Positions 1 through 9,070 of a DNA stretch of 64,000 nt are shown in pieces; positions within the stretch are counted from its first letter, which is position 1, and each line of letters opens with the position of its first letter. The notes under the pieces were generated by a model. That model was not told the DNA's origin. It saw only the letters and a program-made list of their open reading frames with translations, and ran no database searches. This DNA comes from an uncultured Eubacteriales bacterium. GTDB taxonomy: Bacteria > Bacillota > Clostridia > Lachnospirales > Anaerotignaceae. A program made the position numbers and the translations under genes. Where the stretch lies: contig CATJUP010000101.1 of NCBI GenBank assembly GCA_949743655.1, positions 1 through 64,000 on the forward strand. The letters run 5' to 3'.

Positions 1-323
1 CGCCTCAGTACATTCCATAATAGGCAATCCAATATTTATAGCATTTCTATAAAAAATTCTGGCGAACGAAGGAGCTATTACACAGCTTACACCAGCGCAT
101 TTTATAGCAAGCGGCGCGTGCTCTCTTGAAGAACCACAACCAAAATTTTTACCCGCCACTATAATATCACCTTTGTTTACTTTTGAGGCAAAATCTGCGT
201 CTATATCTACCATACAATATTTAGCCAATTCGTTTCCGTCTGAAACATTCAAATATCTTGCTGGAATTATAACATCTGTATCAACATTTTCTCCATATTT
301 AAAAACTTTTCCTTTAGCGTCCA
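1..323 (-). CDS. leuD: 3-isopropylmalate dehydratase small subunit (partial)
   Basis: This is the small (swivel-domain) subunit of isopropylmalate isomerase. With LeuC it converts 2-isopropylmalate to 3-isopropylmalate in leucine synthesis. Translating the minus strand from the ATG at 323 gives [20 protein letters not shown] and later [14 protein letters not shown], the family's signature region for substrate contacts. An AGGAGG-type ribosome site lies just upstream. The gene runs off the left edge, so only about the first 107 residues are visible. It is the third gene of the leuA-leuC-leuD operon but is separated from leuC by 227 bp holding a large nested inverted repeat. Confidence 0.95.
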
Positions 324-415
324 TTTATTATCCTCCTTTAAAACTTGATACTCTGTCTCAAACTATGCTTGCTCTATTTAAAAAAAGCAATACAAAGAAC
401 TTAACTTTTTTCTAA

Positions 416-537
416 TACGGCACGCTTGGGCGTATTACATACGCCCAATGCGAAACATATACAAAAGAGAAAAATACTTTTTCTCTTTTGTATTGTTTTC
501 GCACGACCGCCAATGGCGGTCTGAGCGTGCCTACGTA
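416..537. repeat. Cloverleaf-like nested inverted repeat, copy A (leuC-leuD gap)
   Basis: An outer stem GGCACGCT (419-426) / AGCGTGCC (524-531) closes three hairpins. The first is 427-435/439-447 (9 bp, loop TAC). The second is an arm starting TGCGAAAC (449-456) / GTTTTCGCA (495-503) and topped by a perfect 15-bp stem 460-474/478-492 (loop TAC). The third is GACCGCC (505-511) / GGCGGTC (515-521). A second copy with the same shape but different bases lies at 9071-9187. There is no U-run typical of a terminator on the operon strand and no coding potential. It could be a structured RNA inside the leu transcript or a palindromic mobile repeat. The pairing is certain; the function is unknown. Confidence 0.85.
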
Positions 538-550
538 AATATCAAATGTT

Positions 551-1816
551 TTACACATTTTCTGGGTCTGTAATATAACCCGTTATAGCTGAAGCGGCGG
601 CAACAGCCGGACTTGCCAAATATACTTCAGAGTCTTTAGCTCCCATTCTTCCAACAAAATTGCGGTTTGTCGTTGAAACACACCTTTCTTTAGAGGCAAG
701 TATTCCCATGTGACCTCCAAGACAAGGACCACATGTAGGTGTGCTTAAAACAGCTCCCGCTTTTACAATGTCTTCAGCATATCCCAATTTTATACAATCA
801 AGATATATCTGCTGTGTAGCTGGTATAACAATAGTCCTTACAGCTTTATTTACTTGTTTTCCTCTTAAAATATCAGCGGCTATTTTCATGTCGCTTATGC
901 GTCCGTTTGTACAAGAGCCAATAACAACTTGGTCAATTTTTATTTTGTCATTCTCCGCATCGTCAATACTCTTTGTGTTTTCTGGCAAATGCGGATAAGA
1001 TATTGTAGGTCTTAAAGAGCTTAAATCTATTGTTATTACCTCGTCATACACAGCGTCATCATCGGCAATATAAACAACAGGCTCTTTGGCACCATGCTCT
1101 TTGGCATAATTAACAGCCTTTTCATCAGCAGGGAAAATACCATTTTTAGCTCCCGCCTCAATAGCCATGTTAGCCATTGCAAAACGGTCGTCCATTGAAA
1201 GGTACTGTATGCCGTCTCCCACAAATTCCATTGATTTGTATAAAGCGCCGTCAACACCTATTTTTCCTATTATGTAAAGTATTACGTCTTTTCCGCTTAC
1301 CCATTTAGCTGGTTTTCCTGTAAGAACAAATTTAATAGCCGCCGGAACTTTAAACCATGCTTTTCCTGTAGCCATGCCTATAGCCATATCTGTACTTCCC
1401 ACACCTGTTGAGAATGCTCCTAAAGCGCCGTATGTGCAAGTATGGCTGTCAGCGCCAATTATTACCTGACCACATGAAACAATACCTTTTTCAGGCAAAA
1501 GCGCATGCTCTATACCCATTTGTCCAACATCAAAAAAGTTTTTAATTTCCATGTCATATGCAAACTCTCTTGAACACTTACACTGTTCTGCTGCTTTTAT
1601 ATCTTTGTTAGGTGTAAAATGGTCAAGTACAACTACTACTTTCTCTTTATCAAAAACACTCTTAGCACCTGTTTTAGCAAATTCTGTTATAGCTACTGCG
1701 GTTGTTATGTCGTTACCCATTACAATATCAAGTTCAGCCTCTATAAGCTGTCCTGCTTTTACACTTTCAAGTCCGGCGTGTTTAGCCAATATTTTTTGTG
1801 TCATTGTCATTCCCAT
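551..1816 (-). CDS. leuC: 3-isopropylmalate dehydratase large subunit
   Basis: This aconitase-superfamily catalytic subunit binds a 4Fe-4S cluster and works with LeuD in leucine synthesis. The 421-residue length matches the short (archaeal/clostridial) LeuC branch rather than the roughly 470-residue proteobacterial type. Cluster ligands are visible as GSCTNG (Cys about 302) and TCGPC (Cys about 361 and 364). [13 protein letters not shown] near residue 120 is the substrate/cluster loop. An AGAGGAGG ribosome site precedes the chosen ATG. It sits 16 bp after leuA, so the two are almost certainly cotranscribed under the T-box. Confidence 0.97.
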   Translation of the reverse strand: MGMTMTQKILAKHAGLESVKAGQLIEAELDIVMGNDITTAVAITEFAKTGAKSVFDKEKVVVVLDHFTPNKDIKAAEQCKCSREFAYDMEIKNFFDVGQMGIEHALLPEKGIVSCGQVIIGADSHTCTYGALGAFSTGVGSTDMAIGMATGKAWFKVPAAIKFVLTGKPAKWVSGKDVILYIIGKIGVDGALYKSMEFVGDGIQYLSMDDRFAMANMAIEAGAKNGIFPADEKAVNYAKEHGAKEPVVYIADDDAVYDEVITIDLSSLRPTISYPHLPENTKSIDDAENDKIKIDQVVIGSCTNGRISDMKIAADILRGKQVNKAVRTIVIPATQQIYLDCIKLGYAEDIVKAGAVLSTPTCGPCLGGHMGILASKERCVSTTNRNFVGRMGAKDSEVYLASPAVAAASAITGYITDPENV

Positions 1817-1832
1817 TTTAAAATGCCTCCTC

Positions 1833-3488
1833 TTATATATTTAATATCTTGTTAGCCGCACTTACTACTGCTCTTAATGACGACTCTGTTATGTTGCTGC
1901 TTATACCCGCGCCAAAGAACACGCCTTTTGAGCTTGAAATTTGTATATACGATATAGCTCTTGATTTTGTTCCGTACTCCATAGAGTGCTCACTGTAATT
2001 AACAATCTCAAAATCAACACCTATATACTTAACCATAGCATGACAGAAAGCGTCAATTATACCATTTCCTGTTCCTGTTATTGTTTTTTCAGTACCATTG
2101 TCAGTTATTTTAGCCTCAACAGATACTTCCTCTCCCTCAATAGGCGTCTCATTGTATTTTACAAGTTTTACAGGCGTGGTTATATTTACATACTCGTCAT
2201 TAAATTTATCAAATATGACTTTTGGCTCTACGTCTTTGTGATTTACATCAGAAAGTTTTGTAATAACAATACTAAAATCTTGCTGGAATGCTTTTGGAAG
2301 ATACAATCCAAAATTCTGTTCTAATATAAAAGCCACACCGCCTTTACCAGATTGGCTGTTTATACGCACAATAGGGTCATATGTTCTTCCAACGTCTTTA
2401 GGGTCTATAGCAAGATATGGAACTTCCCATCTGTCAGGGTGCTCTTTCATACGCTCCATACCTTTTCTTATAGCATCCTGATGTGAACCTGAAAAAGCTG
2501 TGTATACAAGTGCCCCAGCATAAGGGTGGCGCTCATGAACAGTCATTCTTGTAAGTTTTTCATATATCTTAACAGCCTCATCAATATCAGAAAAATCAAG
2601 CTCTGGGTCTATGCCTTGAGTAAATAAATTCATAGCCACAGTCATAATATCAGTGTTTCCTGTTCTCTCACCGTTTCCAAATAAAGTACCCTCTACTCTG
2701 TCAGCTCCCGCCATAATACCAAACTCAGTTTCAGCCACAGCCAAACCCCTGTCGTTATGTGCATGAAGACTTACTATTAAACTATCACGACATTTAAGAT
2801 TACGGCAACAGTATTCTATTTGGTCGGCATAAACATTTGCTGTAGCCATTTCAACAGTTGACGGAAGGTTTATAATTATTTTTTTATCCGGTGTAGGCTT
2901 CCAAATGTCTATAACGGCGTTGCATATTTCAACTGCATAATCTGTTTCGGTACCTGTAAAACTTTCTGGCGAGTATTGAAAAACATAATCCGTTTCTGGC
3001 TGTGCGGCTGCCTCCTCAAGCAAAAGTTTAGCGCCCTCAACAGCCAACTGTGTTGTTTGCTCTTTTGTGGCATTAAAAACAACATCTCTTTGAAGTGTGC
3101 TTGTTGAGTTATACAAATGCACAATAGCTCTTTTTACACCTTTAAGCGCTTGAAAAGTCTTTTTAATTATGTGTGGTCTTGACTGTGTAAGCACTTGAAC
3201 AGTAACATCGTCTGGTATCATATTGTTTTCAATTAAATATCTCGCAAACTCAAACTCGGTATCGCTTGCCGCTGGAAAACCTATTTCTATTTCTTTAAAT
3301 CCTGTTTTAACAAGAAACTTAAAAAACTCAATTTTCTCATCAATGTTCATAGGTATTTCAAGCGATTGGTTTCCATCTCTCAAATCCACACTGCACCAAA
3401 TAGGTGCCTTTTGTATAACAGTTGAGGGCCATTTTCTGTCTGGCATATTCATTGTAGGATATGGTCTGTACTTTGTATAATTTTTCAT
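1833..3488 (-). CDS. leuA: 2-isopropylmalate synthase
   Basis: It condenses acetyl-CoA with 2-oxoisovalerate, the committed step of leucine synthesis. The 551 residues and the start [20 protein letters not shown] place it in the long, yeast-like LeuA branch. The HMGL-like TIM barrel carries the metal/catalytic motif DLRDGNQ (35-41) and HAHNDRG (about 240). The C-terminal LeuA dimer domain, the usual site of leucine feedback, is present (about 425-551). An AAGGAGAG site precedes the ATG. It is the first gene of the leu operon, immediately downstream of a T-box terminator/antiterminator, so control is both by tRNA charging and probably by allostery. Confidence 0.97.
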   Translation of the reverse strand: MKNYTKYRPYPTMNMPDRKWPSTVIQKAPIWCSVDLRDGNQSLEIPMNIDEKIEFFKFLVKTGFKEIEIGFPAASDTEFEFARYLIENNMIPDDVTVQVLTQSRPHIIKKTFQALKGVKRAIVHLYNSTSTLQRDVVFNATKEQTTQLAVEGAKLLLEEAAAQPETDYVFQYSPESFTGTETDYAVEICNAVIDIWKPTPDKKIIINLPSTVEMATANVYADQIEYCCRNLKCRDSLIVSLHAHNDRGLAVAETEFGIMAGADRVEGTLFGNGERTGNTDIMTVAMNLFTQGIDPELDFSDIDEAVKIYEKLTRMTVHERHPYAGALVYTAFSGSHQDAIRKGMERMKEHPDRWEVPYLAIDPKDVGRTYDPIVRINSQSGKGGVAFILEQNFGLYLPKAFQQDFSIVITKLSDVNHKDVEPKVIFDKFNDEYVNITTPVKLVKYNETPIEGEEVSVEAKITDNGTEKTITGTGNGIIDAFCHAMVKYIGVDFEIVNYSEHSMEYGTKSRAISYIQISSSKGVFFGAGISSNITESSLRAVVSAANKILNI

Positions 3489-3524
3489 TGTTTTAATTCT
3501 CTCCTTTTACAAAATTTTATAAAC

Positions 3525-3564
3525 AAAAAAGCCTTCGTCTCTATAAAACTATAGAGACGAAGGC
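3525..3564 (-). terminator. T-box attenuator terminator
   Basis: A perfect 15-bp stem (3531-3545 with 3550-3564, 4-nt loop) is followed on the minus strand by six T residues (3530-3525). It sits between the T-box sequence and the leuA ribosome site, as expected for the transcription-terminating arm of a T-box leader. Confidence 0.93.
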
Positions 3565-3824
3565 ATAACCTCCGCGGTACCACTCTAATTTATCCAAAAA
3601 TGGATACAACTTTAAAGGTACGGATTATAATCGATACCCTGCCGTTATAACGGTCGGCTTCCGTTCCATCCTATCCTAAGAAAAAATCTTTACTTTCAGT
3701 GGAACACTCAAAGGCGAGTTCGGCTTAATTGGAATAGCGCTTTACACCAAACAGCGCCTCTCTAAAAAACCTCATAAACTTACTATTCCTTATCATAGTG
3801 TTTGCAGCAGTTATAAATATTGTG
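3565..3824 (-). promoter_or_regulatory. T-box leader, leucine-specific
   Basis: Reading the minus strand, the conserved T-box AGAGTGGTACCGCGGA lies at 3586-3571, just before the terminator stem. Upstream sequence contains the GGTGTAAAGC-like Stem I element and a GAACTC stretch. The CTC at 3718-3716 is the likely specifier codon (Leu), which agrees with the downstream leuA-leuC-leuD genes. Uncharged tRNA-Leu is expected to pair with the TGGN bulge and prevent termination. T-box identity is clear. The specifier is inferred from position and context and was not checked by folding. Confidence 0.93.
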
Positions 3825-3830
3825 ATTGAA

Positions 3831-3859
3831 ATATTATCATATAAAAAATTATGTGTCAA
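3831..3859 (-). promoter_or_regulatory. SigA-type promoter of the leu operon
   Basis: On the minus strand TTGACA (3859-3854), 17 bp, then TAATAT (3836-3831). This is a near-consensus housekeeping promoter placing the transcript start at about 3824, directly in front of the T-box leader. Confidence 0.85.
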
Positions 3860-3891
3860 TACTAATTTTTAAAAATTCACAAAAAACTATA

Positions 3892-5211
3892 TTACTCAAG
3901 AACAGTATTGCCATTTTGTTCAATTTCATCATTTCCTCTTACCATGCTTGGCGAAGGCTCAAGATATGTGTTTTCTTTAAAGAAGTGCCTAAATACCGGA
4001 TAAAGCACAGTCATAACAACTGCACCGCAAAAACCGTTGTTGTAAAGGTTAGCTGCCGCATAACAGCCACCAGTTTTAAGTATAGCAAAACTGTGGAGCA
4101 TACCTGTTATAATTCCAGCTATAGGTCCATATGTTCCAGACATAGGCGCAAGCGTTGTTCCTAAAAAAGTAGCCATTTGTATACCGCTTGTAGTTGGTGA
4201 AGCCGAAGGGTTTAATATAGCCCCTAAAGAACAACCAACCATTATAGGCAATATATTTCTTGCGTGTTTGCCCTGTGCTGAAAAACCTATAATAGTAAAT
4301 ATGGGTCCTATTGTTCCGCCACCTAAATCTCCGCCTATAATAAGTACATATGTTGTGCATATAAAAGTATTAACGCCCATGTTTATAAGTACAGCACCCA
4401 TACCGTCAAGCTCGGCAAAATTATATTTTCCGTTTCCTGGACGTTTTAAAAGATTTTTGTAATTTTTAAAAGAATTTTTTTTGTCACTTAAATACCCGCC
4501 CAAACAAAAGCCAAAAGCTATAACATACATAAGCACCAACAAACTTATGTCTCGCCCCTCATTCCAGCAGCTATTTGTCTCAAAAGGAATACCAAAAGCC
4601 TGCTGTACAGCTACAAGCGCTATAGCAACAAAACCAACAGTACAACCTACATTGTAAAGGCTAAGACCCTTTAGCACAACAAAAGTGTGCTCGGCAACAA
4701 GCGGAGTTACAAAACCTATAATTATACCCAAAGCTATAGCGGCAATGTAGTCAGGCCAATAAAAACCACCGTGCCATAAATACACTGCAGCAACCATAGG
4801 ACCAAGAGCGTCAGCCAAAAGTCCGCTTGTAATATATTTAGCAAACTTTTCTTTTTTTACACGGCTTAATATAAATGTTCCAAGCAGTATGTACCACATT
4901 GTGAATATGTTTTTTCCAAAAAAAGCAAATCCACCCATAAGACCAAGCACATGAAAATATTTTCCAGTGACTTTAAACCCATTAAACTGCATAAGCATAG
5001 CCGAAAACAAAGTTACAAGCCCCGCATTTAAAAAAGCTGTGGCCGTTCCTACAAGCGCTATATAATCTGTTATAAGCAACGCCGGATTAAAATACATTAT
5101 TTTTAATCCCTCTAATATAGTGCGGTAATCTCCCAAAATTACACCGCAAAGAGTAATAACAATTATTACGGAATATATCCAAAAATATCCGTTTTTAATC
5201 AACTTTTTCAT
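3892..5211 (-). CDS. DUF1576-type multi-pass membrane protein
   Basis: This is a hydrophobic protein of 439 residues with roughly ten to twelve membrane segments and repeated glycine-rich helices. It resembles the DUF1576 family found mainly in Clostridia. No transport or catalytic motif that I can name is visible. I start it at the ATG at 5211 because GGGGGAG precedes that codon; the longer frame, opening 51 nt upstream, has no ribosome site. It is divergent from the Ldh2-family dehydrogenase, with a strong promoter for that gene between them, so a link to organic-acid uptake or export is possible but is only a context guess. Confidence 0.8.
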   Translation of the reverse strand: MKKLIKNGYFWIYSVIIVITLCGVILGDYRTILEGLKIMYFNPALLITDYIALVGTATAFLNAGLVTLFSAMLMQFNGFKVTGKYFHVLGLMGGFAFFGKNIFTMWYILLGTFILSRVKKEKFAKYITSGLLADALGPMVAAVYLWHGGFYWPDYIAAIALGIIIGFVTPLVAEHTFVVLKGLSLYNVGCTVGFVAIALVAVQQAFGIPFETNSCWNEGRDISLLVLMYVIAFGFCLGGYLSDKKNSFKNYKNLLKRPGNGKYNFAELDGMGAVLINMGVNTFICTTYVLIIGGDLGGGTIGPIFTIIGFSAQGKHARNILPIMVGCSLGAILNPSASPTTSGIQMATFLGTTLAPMSGTYGPIAGIITGMLHSFAILKTGGCYAAANLYNNGFCGAVVMTVLYPVFRHFFKENTYLEPSPSMVRGNDEIEQNGNTVLE

Positions 5212-5255
5212 TAATAAACTCCCCCAATAAAACTTAAAAAACACACTAAAATAAA

Positions 5256-5284
5256 TTGACAAAACAGTATCAATATAGTATATA
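5256..5284 (+). promoter_or_regulatory. SigA-type promoter for the Ldh2-family gene
   Basis: TTGACA (5256-5261), 17 bp, TATATA (5279-5284). The expected start near 5291 gives a leader of about 77 nt ending in the ribosome site CGGGAGG. Confidence 0.8.
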
Positions 5285-5367
5285 TTTTAGTATAATTGGT
5301 GTATAACGTCAATAAATTTATTAAAATTTAATTAGAATTATGTATATATTTACGGGAGGTAAAGTTT

Positions 5368-6453
5368 ATGGGTTATGTAAAAATACAGTACGATACAATG
5401 AAAACTTTTTCAAATGCCGTTTTTGAGAAAATGGGTTTTAAACCAGACGAGGCTAACATAATAACCGATGTTTTACTTACAAGCGACATGTACGGAATAG
5501 AGTCTCATGGTGTTCAAAGAATGGTGCTTTATTACAAAACAATAAAAAATGGGCGAATACATATGGACTCTAAATGGGAAATTATACACGAGACGCCTTT
5601 AAGTGCCGTTATAGACAATCATTTTGGTGTTGGTCAGCTTGTAGGACACTATGCCATGAATTTGGCTATACAAAAAGCTAAAACAAGCGGCATAGGTATA
5701 ATTACTGTTAAAAATTCAAATCACTATGGTATAGCCGGTTATTATGCCAAAATGGCATGCAAAGAAGGACTTATGGGCTTTTCTATGACAAACAGTGAGG
5801 CTATAATGGTTCCTACATATGGAAGAATTGCTATGTTAGGTTCTAACCCAATAGCCATAGCTTTTCCTGCCGAACCATACGACTTTCTGTTTGACGCCTC
5901 AACAACTGTTGTAACAAGAGGAAAAGTTGAAGTATATAACAAAAAAGGTGAGACTCTTCCTGACGGCTGGACATTAAACGCAAATGGTCAGCCAAGCACC
6001 GATGCGCCTGATATACTTAAAAATATAAATGAGAAAAAAGGTGGCGGAATACTTCCTTTAGGCGGCTCTACCGAAAAATTTGGCGGTCACAAGGGCTATG
6101 GTTATGGCATGATAGCCGAAATATTTTCATCAATACTCTCACAAGGTCTTACATCAAACCACACACATATAGGCTCCACGGGCGGAACTTGCCATGGTTT
6201 TGCCGCAATAAATCCTGAGCTTTTTGGAAAACCTGAAGATATAAAATCACATTTCTCAAAATTTCTTGAAGAGCTTAGAAACTCTCCTAAAGCTGAGGGA
6301 CAAACAAGAATTTATACTCATGGCGAAAAAGAAATTGAGGCTTACAATAAAATGCTTAAAGAAGGTATACCTGTAAACGATAACACACTTAAAGAAATGA
6401 GACTTATTTGTGACGAGTATGGCATAGACATGGATAAATACATAAAAATATAA
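5368..6453 (+). CDS. Ldh2/YlbC-family malate/L-lactate/ureidoglycolate-type dehydrogenase
   Basis: This is an NAD(P)-dependent 2-hydroxyacid dehydrogenase of the Ldh2 fold, unrelated to Rossmann-type LDH. At 361 residues it has the family length. Visible family motifs are the early ESHGVQRM (about 50-57), NSNHYGIAGYYA (about 116-127, containing the catalytic His), the nucleotide-contact stretch MLGSNPIAIAFPA (about 153-165) and GGHKGYGYGM (about 235-244). Exact substrate (malate, sulfolactate, ureidoglycolate or similar) cannot be read from sequence. It has its own promoter and a downstream terminator, so it is probably monocistronic. The divergent membrane protein may be its functional partner. 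Confidence 0.9.
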   Translation: MGYVKIQYDTMKTFSNAVFEKMGFKPDEANIITDVLLTSDMYGIESHGVQRMVLYYKTIKNGRIHMDSKWEIIHETPLSAVIDNHFGVGQLVGHYAMNLAIQKAKTSGIGIITVKNSNHYGIAGYYAKMACKEGLMGFSMTNSEAIMVPTYGRIAMLGSNPIAIAFPAEPYDFLFDASTTVVTRGKVEVYNKKGETLPDGWTLNANGQPSTDAPDILKNINEKKGGGILPLGGSTEKFGGHKGYGYGMIAEIFSSILSQGLTSNHTHIGSTGGTCHGFAAINPELFGKPEDIKSHFSKFLEELRNSPKAEGQTRIYTHGEKEIEAYNKMLKEGIPVNDNTLKEMRLICDEYGIDMDKYIKI

Positions 6454-6495
6454 ATTATAGGTTATAAAAACACCCTTAATCATTTTAAATTGTCT

Positions 6496-6534
6496 ACAAA
6501 ACGAGCGTGAGTTATAAAACTCACGCCGTTTTGT
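6496..6534. terminator. Bidirectional terminator between Ldh2 gene and flagellin
   Basis: A 17-bp stem: ACAAAACG (6496-6503) with CGTTTTGT (6527-6534), and GCGTGAGTT (6505-6513) with AACTCACGC (6518-6526), one bulged A, loop ATAA. It lies between convergent genes and can serve both. Confidence 0.8.
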
Positions 6535-6575
6535 TACGCTGTCAATATATATTAACGCTTAATTACGTCAATATT

Positions 6576-8828
6576 TTACTGTAATAATTGAAGAACACCC
6601 TGAGGTACAGTATTAGCTTGCGCAAGCATAGCCTGTGCCGCCTGTACAAGTATGTTGTTCTTTGTATAATTCATCATTTCTTCCGCCATATCCGTGTCTC
6701 TTATACGGCTTTCTGCCGCTGTAAGGTTTTCGGTTGTTACACCAAGATTGTTTATTGTATGCTCTAATCTGTTTTGAACAGCACCAAGGTCGCCGCGTGT
6801 GGAAGATACTTTATTTATAGCCGCTTTTATTTTGTCGATAGCCGCTGAAGCACTTTCTTGTTTGCTTATATCCACATCATCAATTCCAAGAGACTTACTG
6901 CTCATATCTCCTATATTAACGGCAACTTTTTGATAACTTGCCGCTGTATCGCCAACTTGAAGAACGAGACCTTTTGTAAGTAACTCAACTTTGTCACTTT
7001 CTCCTGTGTCCATAACTTTTCCAAAGTCAATTTTTACAGGTGCGTCTGCTCCCGCGTCTGCCGCTGGTGGAACTACTGTAACTGTGCTTATATTAGCTTT
7101 TGTCTTAATGGCGTCAGCTAATGCCTGAGCGTTTGCGTTAGCATCGCCCTCTTTAAACTGAACACCTATTACGCCTTCGTCAAGGTTTTCTGTTTTGCTT
7201 GGGTCGCTTACAAATTCAAATGTCTTATCTCCAACCTTGATTTGTGTACCTGTTTTAAGTGTTTTGTCAATAGAAAGAGTTGTTGAGGTTGCCGCACTTG
7301 TTCCATCTGTTTTATCTGTAGGCGCGCTTATTATGTCTTCAAATTTAAACATTTCAGCGTTCGCTTTATCCGCTAAATTGGCGTTAGCGTGAGCCTGTGT
7401 CTCACGGATACTAAGTTCTGTGCTTGAGCCAGCTGTTGCCATAGCCTCAATGCCTGTATCTTTTGCTGTTTTATTTATAGCAAGGGCAAGAGCGTTTGAT
7501 GCCGCATAGTTACTGTCTCCAGTCGCTTTTGATTTGTCAAACTCTACAGCTTCCCAATCACCAGCGTCAACTTTAGCTTTAACTTCCGCGCTGAGTTCGG
7601 AGCCTTTTTCTTTCATTACATATGTTTTGTCTCCAATTTTAATCGCCTGACCATGAAGTTTATCCACAGCATTAAGGGTAACAGTAGCGCTCGCAAGTTT
7701 ATACTCTTCAGCGGCACCGTCCTCACCTATATGAGTTGTTTTTGTCTCAGCACCAAATTCAATTTTATTACCAGTATCTGTATCAGCGTCAGTGTCTCCA
7801 CCCTGAGCGTAATCCTCTTTTATTTGCGCCTCAATAGCGTCTTTGTCAGCCTGTACGCCTGTAAGATTTCCAATACCTGTCTCAATACCAAAATCTGTTC
7901 CCTCATTGCCGTCTTTTACTTTTATTGTAAATTTGCCGTCAGCATCTTTGCCAAATTCATATTTATCGGTATAAACTGTTTTACCTGTTGCTGCGGCAGT
8001 AACAAGATTGCCAGTACCAGTTGCGGCAACGGTAATGCCAGTTTTAGCAGTTCCATTTAACACACCAATTATATCGTCTAATGTATATTCTGTCGCTGGT
8101 GCTGCGGTAGCGTCAGTTGATACAGCACCATCTAATGTTACAGTAAATGTGTTAGTTCCGCCTTCACCATCTTTTAATTCAAAATCAAATGTAACTGTAT
8201 TTTTCGCTGTTCCAGTAGCAACACCACTTACTTGGAATTTAGAAGGCATATAATACGCTTTGTCTTCAGCCACAGCCGCGTTTCCTTGTGGAAAAGCGCT
8301 GTTCTCAACTTTTGTAATTGCTCCACTCATAGCACTTTCAGCCAATAACTCTCCAGCTACAGCCTCAGTTGTGTTTGAGCCTTTCTCAATTCCTGATGTT
8401 GCGCCCATTTTTCCGTTAAGAAGGTCTATACCGTTAAAGTTTGTGCTCTTTGAAATACGGTCTATTTCCTCAAGTAACGAGTCTACTTCTTTTTGAAGGT
8501 TAGTACGGCTTGTTTCATCATCGTATGTGCCGTTGGCTGACTGTGTAGCCAAATAAACCATACGGTTAAGCATACTGTGAACTTCTGTCAAAGCGCCCTC
8601 CGCTGTCTGTACAAGAGAGATACCATCGTTAGCGTTCTTTTGAGCCGCCTCAAGACCTTTGATTTGAGCTCTCATTTTTTCAGAAATAGCCAAACCGGCG
8701 GCATCGTCACCCGCTCTGTTAATTCTGTAACCTGAAGAAAGTTTTTCAAGATTTTTAGAAAGAGCGCTGTTGTTTCCGCTTAATTGTCTGTAAGAGTTAA
8801 GTGCCGCTATATTGTGTTGAATTCTCAT
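6576..8828 (-). CDS. Flagellin with large central variable domain
   Basis: This is the flagellar filament subunit. The N-terminal D0/D1 part (about 1-170) starts MRIQHNIAALNSYRQLSGNN and contains the conserved LEKLSSGYRINRAGDDAAG. The C-terminal D1/D0 part (about 650-750) has TRGDLGAVQNRLEHTINNL and ends in MLAQANTVPQGVLQLLQ. At 750 residues it is much longer than minimal flagellins (about 270-400). The middle is rich in Ala, Thr, Gly and Asp and includes two similar segments around GQAIKIGDKTYV and GTQIKVGDKTFEFV, each followed by an Ala-rich AL(A/AD)AI helix, resembling flagellin IN-type motifs. It follows csrA on the same strand and has a CsrA-like hairpin over its ribosome site. Confidence 0.97.
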   Translation of the reverse strand: MRIQHNIAALNSYRQLSGNNSALSKNLEKLSSGYRINRAGDDAAGLAISEKMRAQIKGLEAAQKNANDGISLVQTAEGALTEVHSMLNRMVYLATQSANGTYDDETSRTNLQKEVDSLLEEIDRISKSTNFNGIDLLNGKMGATSGIEKGSNTTEAVAGELLAESAMSGAITKVENSAFPQGNAAVAEDKAYYMPSKFQVSGVATGTAKNTVTFDFELKDGEGGTNTFTVTLDGAVSTDATAAPATEYTLDDIIGVLNGTAKTGITVAATGTGNLVTAAATGKTVYTDKYEFGKDADGKFTIKVKDGNEGTDFGIETGIGNLTGVQADKDAIEAQIKEDYAQGGDTDADTDTGNKIEFGAETKTTHIGEDGAAEEYKLASATVTLNAVDKLHGQAIKIGDKTYVMKEKGSELSAEVKAKVDAGDWEAVEFDKSKATGDSNYAASNALALAINKTAKDTGIEAMATAGSSTELSIRETQAHANANLADKANAEMFKFEDIISAPTDKTDGTSAATSTTLSIDKTLKTGTQIKVGDKTFEFVSDPSKTENLDEGVIGVQFKEGDANANAQALADAIKTKANISTVTVVPPAADAGADAPVKIDFGKVMDTGESDKVELLTKGLVLQVGDTAASYQKVAVNIGDMSSKSLGIDDVDISKQESASAAIDKIKAAINKVSSTRGDLGAVQNRLEHTINNLGVTTENLTAAESRIRDTDMAEEMMNYTKNNILVQAAQAMLAQANTVPQGVLQLLQ

Positions 8829-8832
8829 AAAA

Positions 8833-8880
8833 TATCCTCCTTCATGGATAAAAATACTCTCAGGGACTTCCTTTTCTCCT
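8833..8880 (-). promoter_or_regulatory. Flagellin translation-control leader (probable CsrA target)
   Basis: On the minus strand TATCC (8850-8846) and GGATA (8837-8833) can pair around the loop ATGAAGGA. This puts one GGA in a hairpin loop and covers the AAGGAGG ribosome site. Two more GGA triplets lie upstream at 8871-8869 and 8879-8877. This matches the known CsrA site pattern on Bacillus hag mRNA, and csrA is the adjacent upstream gene. Binding is inferred. Confidence 0.65.
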
Positions 8881-8923
8881 GATTAAAAACTATAAATTAA
8901 TAAAATATATATTTTAACTTCAC

Positions 8924-8931
8924 TTATTGGC
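8924..8931 (-). promoter_or_regulatory. Candidate SigD (sigma-28) -10 element for flagellin
   Basis: Minus-strand GCCAATAA (8931-8924) matches the flagellar sigma -10 consensus GCCGATAA at 7 of 8 positions. About 16 bp upstream is CTTTA rather than the usual TAAA, so the -35 match is weak. The position, about 95 bp before the start codon, is suitable. Confidence 0.5.
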
Positions 8932-8999
8932 GGTACCTTTCCAACAGTAAAGATAAAACCTAAAATGTTTTTGGCACTTTGCCACCACGATTTTTGTTA

Positions 9000-9046
9000 T
9001 TCAAGTAATTTCCGCTAAAGCGGAAATCCGCACTTCTTTGCTTGAA
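9000..9046. other. Nested hairpin in csrA-flagellin gap
   Basis: TTCAAG (9000-9005) pairs with CTTGAA (9041-9046) and encloses the strong stem ATTTCCGC (9008-9015) / GCGGAAAT (9020-9027). A small TGGCA/TGCCA hairpin lies at 8972-8984. Together with copy B of the cloverleaf element this fills most of the gap upstream of the flagellin promoter. It could terminate csrA transcription, though no T-run follows. Confidence 0.6.
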
Positions 9047-9070
9047 CAAAAAATTTTAAATTTTTTATAA

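Noticed and set aside
173-415. Plus-strand 80-codon frame over leuD.
   Set aside because: It is antisense to leuD and has no ribosome site or recognisable product.
416-537. Copy A as a tRNA gene because it folds as a cloverleaf.
   Set aside because: Arm lengths, the missing anticodon loop, the missing T-loop GTTCRA and the 15-bp central arm do not fit a tRNA.
7195-8496. Several open frames antisense to flagellin (for example 7653-8060 on the plus strand).
   Set aside because: They are shadows of the biased Ala/Thr codon use of the flagellin gene, without ribosome sites or recognisable products.
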